NCBI GenBank assembly: GCA_964017045.1
Contig: OZ024798.1
Coordinates: 31,672,347-31,736,346, forward strand
Length of the DNA: 64,000 bases
Reading direction: 5' to 3'
DNA from: Omphiscola glabra
Lineage: Eukaryota > Mollusca > Gastropoda > Lymnaeidae
The notes beneath the pieces are model-generated. The model made no database searches. It had not been told where the DNA came from and worked only from the letters and a program-made list of their open reading frames with translations. A program made the translations under genes and the position numbers. How positions within the stretch are numbered: position 1 is the first letter of the stretch; each line of letters opens with the position of its first letter. Shown here piece after piece: positions 1 to 12,000 of this stretch.

Positions 1-50
1 TGGGATTATATCAGGTAATGAGAGCGGAAAAGGACAAAAAGAAAACTTAC

Positions 51-3000
51 CAAAAGTACAGCCCCAACGCAGAGGACCAGCTTATGGCCATCAGTACTCC
101 AGCAGCCACTAGAAATCTTACCACTAAGGTTTCAGGACATGATAAAATAATTTTTGTGAGAAATCATATAAAAGTTATAAGATCATTTTTTTAAAATAAG
201 ATTCAAAGGAATGTGTAAACCTACCTTAAGCCTTAATGAATCAAGTATTGTGTACTGCCAATCAGTCCTCTATTCTCATTTTTTTTTTTCTTAAATAAAT
301 TAAAAATATTTTAAGTTGATAAATCTCAGATTTCACATTTAAGAGTTGAGAATTATTCATAAGTTAACACAAAACTTTAAACATCAGACTTTTTAAAGGG
401 ATTTGACAAAGGGGAGGTGAGGCTGATATGAAATGTATTAATGTTTTATTATTTTTTTTAATGTGTGACACTTGAGATAATATTATTCCACATCAAAGGG
501 ATTATTTCAAAACTCAGATTAAATGGGGATTGATCCTCTAACAGTGTTTAGAGTTGAAAGTGAATAAGGCAATTATGTTGTCATAAGAGGGAGGAAGTGG
601 GGTAGGGGAAGAGAGTTAATTTATGCCTGACAGAACAGCATCAATGTCTCATAATGTTTTTCGAATTCCAAAGGTGTGAATACTGCTTTGTGCGTGCAAA
701 GCATTTTCAAAAGCTTTCCCATTTCTATAGCTCAATAGGCTATTGCAAAATTGAAAATGAACTTGCTTTACGTAAGCTTAAAAAAATATTTCTGTTGAAT
801 ATAAAACTAAAAGACTGTTTTTACAATAAAATAATTTATCAATGCATTTTTTCCTCCTTTCAAAACAAAGTTATTTTTAATTAAAATTTCAAAATAATTT
901 ATTTTTAAGGGAGTAACAAAAGTTTCAACAAACTTTAAGTTTAACTTTAACTTTACTGGAATTTTTTGCCACAGAGGAAAAAAGTTGGTAAAAAATAGTA
1001 TTTACACATAAAGATTGGATACCAATCAAGTGTGTTATTAGTAGACATGATATCAGCAGATGTCACTTTCAATTAGATTACATGCATAATAATTACTATA
1101 AGTTATAAGGCAGGCTGGTACTGGCATAAAGTGTTCAGTAACAAGAAAAATATTTATAATGTCATCATTTAATCAATGATCAAACTGGCATATAGCAGAG
1201 GATCAAAGAAGTGTAACAGAAGTATTTTTTTATGGTTAGGTGTTTGGGGGATTCTAAACTTTCTAAAAAATTTGCTGAAAATGAAATTTGCACAAAAAAT
1301 TCTCCTACATTTAATACAAAAAACAATTCTATATATTATGCTCAAAGCTTTACCTCTCAAGAGTTGGAAATCCATAGCTGCCTTTGTCAGTGTCATGCTT
1401 GAAATAAAAACTACACTGTTGTTTGCTGACAAGACAAAGGACATCATTTACTGGATTCCATAAACAACCTGAACAAAAGAATTTTGGCAGACAAAGGTGA
1501 AAATACAGGTACAATTTATAAAATAGGTTTTTGATTAAGTAATATGAATGAATATCAATTTAACACCAAAAAAATTATTTCAAATAAGTGAAATGTTTAA
1601 AAAGTAATTTTTCTTGCACTATGTATAACATAAATGGCATTTCTAAAAGGATTGCACTAAGAAATTTCCCTGATCTATTTAAATGAATTTCACATTTACA
1701 CTTAGAGTTGCTAAATTATTTTACTTTAATTTGAGCAAAAAGCAAATTTTTAAATATTTAATATTATTTTAAATAAAGATAAAACCCTCTTACTTCATAC
1801 AAGATGAAAAATAATAGCAATGCAAAAGGTGTGTCTTGCAATTGACTATGTTATATCATATGATGGGAAATTAAGCTTCCCACAGCATTAAAGGTTAGTG
1901 CACTCCTTGACCTTAACTGAACTTTTTAAAAAACCTGCTGACCTTGATGTATAGGCCGCACGTTAATTTTGCGTACTTGTTTAAAGCTGAGCTTCGGTAG
2001 GACCCCAGTGACTCGCCAAACTGTGACATTCTGTTGATGTACTACACACATATGACAGGACTCATGGTTTTCAATCAAGCTCCAGTGAACGCTGACCACT
2101 TGTCTAGAGAATATATGGCATTTAATTAGGGTGAGATGTCATTGAGCAAAGGTTGTATGTTATGGATGAGCTATTCTAAATAAGAAAAGGAGGTACATCT
2201 AGAAAATATTGATGCGGCCACCACAAAACAAACAGTTTAACTTGTTTGTCATTGTTGTAACCTGTGTGTTTACCTAGGCATGGCGTGGTGTGGAGCCATG
2301 GCATGGTGTGGGGCCATGGCGTGGTGCTGAGCCATGTCATGGTGTGGAGCCATAGCGTGGTGTGGAGACATGGCGTGGTGTGAAGCGATGAAGAGCATCG
2401 CTTGTCTCCCTTGTTCTTTTTTGTTAACTTGGTGACATGTGCTGCCACTCATTCCCCCACCACCCTTGATTTGGAAAGTTTGATTACAATTTCCAGAAGA
2501 TCTACATAGAGGTAGAAAATTCTAGTCTTTCTGTTCTGGAGGGTTCTGACTCCCTTACTATAAATATGATTGTCGACTGTGACCGGCAGACTTACCAGAC
2601 TTACAGGAGCCCTACAATACTTAAAAGATTTTGTTTTACTGTGTGTGAGTGGATTAATATTTGTCCTTTTCTAGTATTATACTTTTCACTTGCTGTGCTG
2701 TAAGTTAATATAGTTTAGTTTTTTATTTCTGTATTCTTGATTTTTGTATTTTTATAAAAACTTAATAGTATGATTAAATTTATTATTGTTCATATCACTA
2801 GCTTTGGTATAGTTTTTCTTTGAATATTGGTTTTCAGCCCTTTGTAACGTATAGTTCATCTAATGAGCCAAGTCTTAAAACAGATTAAGAATATTGGTTT
2901 TCAGTCCTTTGTTACGTATTGTTCATCTAATGACACAGTCTTAAAACAGAATAAATTTGTAAAGCCATATGTAGCATCATCTTTAAAAATAATTTGATTA

Positions 3001-6000
3001 ATTCTAAATGTTAACATTAAAATAAAAAATTTGAAGAATTGGGGAGGCTGGGTGTTCAAATGGATTGCATCCTAATGGTGTGAGAGGTTTTAAGTTTGAA
3101 TCCTAAGAAGGGAAAAATAATTAATAAATCATCATTTAATTTTTTTGTCGAGCACAGAGTTACAAGTGCCTTAAGACAAACATAAAATCAAATTAAGGAA
3201 GAAGACCTTAGTGTTAAAAGTACTTAAGTCACAAAATACACATTTTGACATAATCCAGTTCACATATTTTTTTCATCTATAAATTGTGATCATTTTAATA
3301 ATTTTTCTTGTTTAATTAAGGTACTTAGGCACATTTTAATGTGTTCAAATTTTTGCAGTGCACTTGGCTAAACCATATAAGAAGAGGTTACAGTTTAGAT
3401 TGATTTTGACAAAAATGTGACTTAAGTACTTTTAGCACTAGGGTCTTCATTGCTGATGCATAGGTTACACTTTTTGCCTCTTCAGTTATTGGTCAGCTGA
3501 TATTTACCAAATGATAACATTTTTGTTCAAAACTATACTCATTTATAACTGTCAATGGGGACCTTCTGTCTGGGCAAGCCAAAAGCATCCGAAAAACCAG
3601 TAAGACATAGGAAATCAATACTTCCACCAAAAAGTGCCTGCACACCTTAGTGATGTTATCTATTCCAAGGGGTGAGTGAGGTTGGCTACCACTTAATTGT
3701 ACCAAATTGTTTAAAGGTCTTTCTCACAAAAAGAGATATCTAAAATATAAATAAAAGTTCAGTAATTATTAATTTTTTTTAAAATCCATTAGAGAAATAG
3801 TAAAATAAGGCATAAAAATTGAGTCCCCGCAATAATAAAGTTATTAAAGAAAATTTAGTCTATACTATTTACTCATTTGTTATTTTTGACAGGTTAAATC
3901 TACTATGAATTTGGGATTAACAATAATCTTCTGTAAGGAACTATAATTGATTCCTACAAGTGTATATAAATAATGCAATGTTGAATCTAGACATATAAGT
4001 ATGGTACTTGAATCTTGACATACAAGTAGGGTACTTGAATCTTGACATACAAGTAAGGTACTTGAATCTTGACATACCAGTATCGTACTTGGTTCTTGAC
4101 ATACAAGTACGGTACTTGAATCTTGACATTCAAGTATGGTACTTGAATCTTGACATACAAGTACGGTACTTGAATCTTGACATACGAGTATGGTACTTGA
4201 ATCTTGACATACAAGTACGGTACTTGAATCTTGACATACCAGGATGGTACTTGAATCTTGACATACAGGTACGGTACTTGAATCTTGACATACAAGTACG
4301 GTACTTGAATCACTGGGTTATGGCACAGTATATATAAAACATAATTGATTGTATATTATGTTTGGTGAGTTCCTGGAGGGGTGCTACAACCAAATTAAGA
4401 ATGGGGTCGAATAGCATGAAGAATGTGCAAGTAGAGATCCCACATACTCATAGACTGTAATAGCATAAGTGCACCAGATAGGTAGATTTGATGGTAAAAG
4501 GTAAAGAGGTAATAATCTGATGTGTCGTGGTGACTGGTGGATTGGAAGTAGATAGATAAAATGATGTGTGATGGTAACTAGTAGATTGGAAGTAGGGAGA
4601 TAAGATGAGGTGTGATGGTAACTGGTGGGATGGAAGTTGTGAGATAAGATGAGGTGTGATGGTAACTGGTAGATTGGAAGTTGTGAGATAAGATGAGGTG
4701 TGATGGTAACTGGTGGGATGGAAGTTGTGAGATAAGATGAGGTGTGATGGTAACTGGTAGGTTGGAAGTATAGAGAAGATGGTGTGTGATGGTAACTGTT
4801 AAAAGGGAGACGAAATGATGTGGGATGGTGGTAGATGTATGTAGGGAGGATATTGGATGTGTGATAATATCTGACAAGAAACCTACATTACTATCAGACA
4901 AATGAGAGCTGGGACTTTGCTCATGTAAACTAGTTAGTAGACCTATCTTCAGCCGAAAGACATTTATGATATTATGGGAGTTGATGACAAGAAAGTATTG
5001 CTTCAACTTCAACATACAATTTTTTCAAAGTTAATTCTGTATATATGATAGAAATACTCAAGACAACTCTCGAATATTCCAGATAATCACAATCAGATGT
5101 AAACAATATATCCGATACTGTCGTTACTGTCGTCTGCCGGGTTCATGTCGGATTTCCCCTGCTCTTAAATTTGTCCCCGCAAACAAGGTATGCCATGCCA
5201 TAGTTATGACCCACTCAGGAAGTCGCTACACTACACTTACTACACACAGCAAAATACCTTTCCACATCAAATGTCATTGTTACATGCCCAACAGTCCTAA
5301 ACAAACAGCGCCGTAAACTATCAGTCACTCTAGTCAGGGTAATCGCTACAGTAAACATTTTGTACATTCTACATTTAAGTCACACGTTGAATTAGAAATA
5401 CTAAACCATGTGAATGGTGCGGCTATGAGGTGTGTGCATTTTAAGACTTCGGCATATGACGTCATTACGAAAAAATCTGAACTCGACCTTAATACATTTT
5501 TATATGACTTCAGCATGACGAGAGTCACTGGTGTGTCCTTAATACATTTTTATGACTTCATCATGACGAGAGTCACTGGTGTGTACATCATTATTTTTTA
5601 AAGTTTTAAAGTAATTTCAATTTGTTCATTCAGTATTGGTCTAGATGTACATGCTATTTTGTGTCGATCTTATATCATGTACACTCCGTATTACGGGTTC
5701 ACAAATGTATCATGTGTCGGGGTGCCTGGTGGAATCTGAGAGACTTTTTAAAAAATGATATAGCGGTATTACTATTGATTGATTGAATACTTATATATAG
5801 CGCTTGTATCCATGCTACTTTACCATGCTCACTGGTGTTCTTAAATCTATTTAAAGACAAAAGTATTTAAATGTTTCTTTAATGATTTTTTATCATTTTC
5901 AATTCCCCTCAAAGATTGAGGCAAACTGTTCCATAATATTGGGGCTGTCGCTTCAAAAGAGCGCACCCCGTATGACTGTTTCTGTGTCCATCCACACTGG

Positions 6001-9000
6001 GAACTCTTAGTAAGGACTGTGTTGAAGACCGCAGGTTCTTTAAGGATATGTGTTTATAAATCAGTTCTTTAAGATAACCCGGTGCAGAGCCTTCTATACA
6101 GCTGTACTAGAGTGCCTAGTTCACACAGTGGTGCAGAGCCTTCCATACAGCTGTACTAGAGTGCCTAGTTCAAACAGTGGTGCAGAGCCTTCTATAAAGC
6201 TGTACTAGAGTGCCTAGTTCAAACAGTGGTGCAGAGCCTTCTATACAGCTGTACTAGAGTGCCTAGTTCAAACAGTAGTGGTGCAGAGCCTTCTATATAG
6301 CTGTACTAGAGTGCCTAGTTCAAACAGTGGTGCAGAGCCTTCTATACAGCTGTACTAGAGTGCCTAGTTCAAACAGTGGTGCAGAGCCTTCTATACAGCT
6401 GTACTAGAGTGCCTAGTTCACACAGTGGTGCAGAGCCTTCTATACAGCTGTACTAGAGTGCCTAGTTCAAACAGTGGTGCAGAGCCTTCTATACAGCTGT
6501 ACTAGAGTGCCTAGTTCAAACAGTGGTGCAGAGCCTTCTATACAGCTGTACTAGAGTGCCTAGTTCAAACAGTGGTGCAGAGCCTTCTATACAGCTGTAC
6601 TAGAGTGCCTAGTTGAAACAGTGGTGCAGAGCCTTCTATACAGCTGTACTAGAGTGCCTAGTTCAAACAGTGGTGCAGAGCCTTCTATACAGCTGTACTA
6701 GAGTGCCTAGTTCAAACAGTGGTGCAGAGCTTTCTATACAGCTGTACTAGAGTGCCTAGTTCAAACAGTGGTGCAGAGCCTTCTATACAGCTGTACTAGA
6801 GTGCCTAGTTCAAACAGTGGTGCAGAGCCTTCTATACAGCTGTACTAGAGTGCCTAGTTCAAACAGTGGTGCAGAGCCTTCTATACAGCTGTACTAGAGT
6901 GCCTAGTTCAAACAGTGGTGCAGAGCCTTCTATACAGCTGTACTAGAGTGCCTATTTCAAACAGTGGTGCAGTGCCTTCTATACGGCTGTACTAGAGTGC
7001 CTAGTTCAAACAGTGGTGCAACGTGTCTAAATAATGGAAGTTTGAACTGAATTTATCCAAACATGACTCAACTGACATATTTAGTGCAGGTGTACAATGG
7101 GCACTTTCATTGAAAACAACAAAACTATTAGTTACACTGATATATCAAATACCCATTGATACACTAATACATAGGATCCCCATTGATACACTAATACATA
7201 TGATCCCCATTGATACACTAATACATAGGATCCCCATTGATACACTAATACATAGGATCCCCATTGATACACTAATACATAGGATCCCCATTGATACACT
7301 AATACATAGGATCCCCATTGATACACTAATACATAGGATCCCCATTGATACACTAATACATAGGATCCCCATTGATAAACTAATACATAGGATCCCCATT
7401 GATACACTAATACATAGGATCCCCATTGATACACTAATACATATGATCCCCATTGATACACTAATACATAGGATCCCCATTGATACACTAATACATAGGA
7501 TCCCCATTGATACACTAATACATAGGATCCCCATTGATACACTAATACATAGGATCCCCATTGATACACTAATACATAGGATCCCCATTGATACACTAAT
7601 ACATAGGATCCCCATTGATAAACTAATACATAGGATCCCCATTGATACACTAATACATAGGATCCCCATTGATACACTAATACATAAGATACCCATTGAT
7701 ACACTAATACATAAGATACCCATTGATACACTAATACATAGGATCCCCATAGATTGTTATGCAAGTCTTATAACAGGAACATGCTTATTTATCGACCCCA
7801 GTGGACTATACATACAGTCACGCCAACGATAGTTGTGTGTGGAGCATAAACAGGCGTGGTTACCGCGTGAAAAAGAATGTTAGTGCAATAATTCTTCTAC
7901 TATAACCATACTCGGGCTCGGGTCGCTGTTAGCAATGGCGAACTAACTTCCGCCCCTGGCGAAGTCCCCAAATTACCCCCCCCCCTGTGCATTACCAGTA
8001 TATTAAATATAGCATTGCTGCTAATAAGTATTATTATTTTATTATATTATATTATGCAGTAACATTTCATATGTGAACAAACTTGACACCTTCAGACCAA
8101 AGCCTCATACTTGCCAATGAACAAACTAGACACCTTCAGATCAAAGCCTCACACTGGCCAATGAACAAACTAGACACCTTCAGACCAAAGCCTCATACTT
8201 GCCAATGAACAAACTAGACACCTTCAGACCAAAGCCTCACACTGGCCAATGAACAAACTTGACACCTTCAGACCAAAGCCTCATACTTGCCAATGAACAA
8301 ACTAGACACCTTCAGACCAAAGCCTCACACTGGCCAATGAACAAACTTGACACCTTCAGACCAAAGCCTCATACTTGCCAATGAACAAACTAGACACCTT
8401 CAGACCAAAGCCTCACACTGGCCAATGAACAAACCCAACTGATGATTCAAGTTGTTAATAATACTGGGACAGTGGCGTCACTAATGTTTGTGTCACCCAG
8501 TTCGGTAAATGGTGCCCCCCCCCCCCCCCCCGAATTCCCTAAGTCTGTTTTTTCTGCTTAGAAACCTGTTATGATGGCAAACTGTTCGTGTGCCAACCTG
8601 TTTTGGTGGCAACTTGCTCCGACAGCACATAACTCTTGCATTTAACTACGATCGTTTATGAAACCTTATCAAGGGAACTCTATTAAATTTGCCTTTTTCT
8701 ATTTTGGTGTCACTCGATGCAGTCCTCACCCACCGTAACCCAAAATGACGTCACTGAATACGATTAAATTATTTGTTTCTTTTTGAAGGAACGCCGCTGC
8801 ATCATGACCAACTCCGCGCATGACAAACTGTCTGCTACGCCATTGATCGTATGAAAATCTCCCTAGACGCTACGGTGTCACCCTGTTTTAATGACACCCT
8901 GCTCTATTATTTATACACGAACTATATCGAAGTGGCAATTTTTCATTTGGCGTCAGACACACACCCTCCACACCCCCGCAGGCCACACACCCCCTAGAGA

Positions 9001-12000
9001 CTATACTTTCCTTGAAAACTGCGGGGGTGTAAAAAGGTCCCCTCTCAATAATTTGCAATTCGCGGATACGTCTTTTGCTTGAAGTTAACGACTTATTTGC
9101 TTGCGCATGATGTGAGTGCTTTGTATTACAGTTATTTCCAACGTTTATCATGCTTTAATGTCAAGTGTAGACAATCCGTCGTAATGGCGATTATGCGATG
9201 CCTGCAGTAAGTTTTTATCCCCCATTAACCGCCGCGCTGGTGCTATCGCATGGAGGAAACATAACAAATTCCATTTCATCAGTTCATCGCATCCCCTATT
9301 GGAAAATCTGAAAGTGTTGTTTATTTTGATGATTTGATGATGAGGTCAAACCAGGGCCGGCCTTAGGCCACTGCAACCTATGCGGCCGCACTTTCATAGG
9401 CCCCCACCCCGAATTTATTTTCTAATACAACATCTTAATTTTCACTTATTATCCTTATCCTCTACCCAGAATGGGCCCCGCGCAATCCGTTTCGCATAGG
9501 GCCCCGCAATTGTTAGGGTCGGCCCTGGGTCAAACAAGCTTGGGAAGTTTAAAAAAACAACTAATATTTCGAAAGCTAACGAGCTGAACATCAATTCGTC
9601 TTTTCCTTTCAAATTAAAATATCTTCAACTGGTAGATGAATATCATTGTTAAGATATCGTGAGATATTTTGAGATCGGAGATCATCAGATGGAAGAACGA
9701 CTGAGAACGTAGTGCACGTCTGAGAACATCGTCGTCAATGGAAAACGGGCGCTCGCTACAGGGTGACAGATCAAATACGGACAGCTGCGTAAGTAAGGAC
9801 GAGAAATGGTCGTGTTTCCAACTAGTAAATGTTACAGCCCAGTGAAGTCTGACACTGGGAGATTAATCAGTAAGAAGTGGCGGAGTGGGTGGGGGTGTAT
9901 GATTTAAGGGTGGTCGGTAGACAAAAGTGTGCTACTGGAAACAAGTCTCTGTTGTTGTCCACTTTAATAAATGGGGTCTTAGATCGTGGCATATTGCCTA
10001 GTCGATGCCTGGTAAATATAAAAGCAACAAGGGTTCTGCTTTTTAAAACGCTTTAAAAAAAACACGGGCTGAACACGTGGTTTGTTCTTAGAAGAGAGCA
10101 CATAGACGTAATAATAATTGTTGACATTCCAGCTGTTGTTAACATTCTACAGAGCGGTGTTACTAGACCGTTTCGTAAATGTAGACGTCCCCTGGAGACA
10201 GGTGGTGTGTGGACTGAGATAACACGTGGTAGTCATTGGCGTGTAAATTCATTCTTTTTATACATTTTAAAAGCAGTTTCAATTTGTTTATTTAGTATTG
10301 GTCCAGATGTACTTGATATTTTGTGTCGATCCTATGTCATGTACACTCCGTATTCCCCGTTCACTAATTTATAATGTGTCGGGTGCCTAGTTAGGAATTA
10401 CTGCTTACAATTTGCATTGTTAGCGAACACATAAAAGAAGTTATAATGTAAGCTAAGTGATCTGTTGTCACTAATTGTTTTACAAAAATTGAGAACCCTT
10501 AAAAATAATGACAAAACTTAGGTGTATTGTCAAATTCTTCTATCATGAAGCCATCCTAGTGGTTTTATTTTTTGGAGGGATCTCCCCCCCCCCCCCAAAA
10601 AAAAAAAACAAAAAAAAACTAAACCACATTTTCATTTTTACTAATTGGAGATGATAAAATAATTGCTGGATATTCTTACCAAAATTACACAGGTCTATCA
10701 AGTCTGACCAAAACTACACGGCTCTATCAAGTCTGACCAAAATTACACAGGTCTATCAAGTCAGATGGAGGTTGCAGTCCTGGACATGAAAGATCTATGT
10801 ATAACTTCCCACCTGAGGAATGTTGACGCTCCAGTTAACCCTCCACTGTCTAGGCAGAGATGAAGCTAAGACTAAGAATAACCGTTTATATCTGAGCCTT
10901 GTCAGCAATGCTTTATTGAATTTATAAACATAATAATAAACTGGTGGCTTGATTTAAATAATGACTTACTCGAATTCCCCCAGCTTCACCGATGTCGCAT
11001 TTTGCAGCTGGTCTCCTTCCACATGAATAGGGGCCAAGTAAATGCCCTTTCCGTCAGTCCAAAGAACTCCATGATGAGGATGAACAGCTGGAAGACAAAG
11101 AGAAAACCGTGACAATTGCCGCTGGCGGTTGAAATAAGAAACAAAATTGGAAGATTTAGATTTGTAAAAGAAAAGAATTAGTTCATTAGCAATAGATGTC
11201 TCTGGGCATTATAAACTTTTAGTGAGGAAAAATATAAATAGGAAATGAAGGACGGTTACAGTAAAATGGATCTACACAAGGGGTCTCAAACTCGCTGGCA
11301 TTTGCGGCCCGATACCTGACGGCAAAGTTTAGTGTTAACGCGGTCCGCGCGTTTTCCCCATTCTCACATCTATAATGTGACCCTCCGCGACGGTTTCAGT
11401 CGAATATCACCGACTAGTCTAATTCTGATTTGTTTTGTTTGTATAAATTTGGACGTTCATTATAATGATAAAAACCGTTTACAAATCGGACTAAAAGTTA
11501 ATACTTTATAGCATTTTATGAGACTAACATGGCCAAAGTGCGGTTTTAAGAAAAGTTAAAAAATTCAAGGGTAATGCACAACCATAATTGTGTGAATCGT
11601 AGCAATCTGACAGTATCAAAGAATCTCTATTATAATTGCCGCTAGCGTTTACGAGCGACGAGATAGGGAAATTACGAGCCTGTCAGCTTGGTCACTTTCA
11701 AAACAAGGTTAGTCAAAAAGACCTTTTCTACGATTAAAAAAAAAATCAAAATTTATTCTCCCTACAACGGCATCTTCCTTCGCATCAATAATTCATAAAT
11801 ATTGCCGGCAAAGGCCTACTATTTGAATACGTTTCAGCCTTCATGGAGAAGGGTGGGGTGGTTTTTCCTGTAATCAGTAATAAGTATACTGGTGTCATGG
11901 ACTCGGGCACACCATTCAGTAGGAAGTGTAATGATGCCATGGACTCGGGCACACCATTCACTAGTAAGTATATTGATGCCATGGACTCGGGCACACCATT

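Noticed and set aside
1..128. Plus-strand open stretch (GLYQVMRAEKDKKKTYQK..) as an exon
   Set aside because: The minus strand of the same DNA is a WDCP exon (108-51) with matching phases, splice sites and family motif. The plus frame has no convincing donor or partner exon.
1169..1463. 95-codon plus ORF and the full 92-codon minus ORF
   Set aside because: Only 1468-1354 on the minus strand, in a frame set by WDCP, is coding. The rest runs into intron.
3493..3705. Minus ORF of 70 codons as a WDCP exon
   Set aside because: No frame matches the part of WDCP expected there, and that part is fully supplied by 2103-1943.
3941..4337. Repeat-protein ORFs on both strands
   Set aside because: By-product of the 27-bp hairpin array.
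7110..7832. 240-codon ORF of IPIDTLIHR repeats as a gene
   Set aside because: The 27-bp array is open in at least three frames at once. No promoter, splice or conserved flanking domain supports it.
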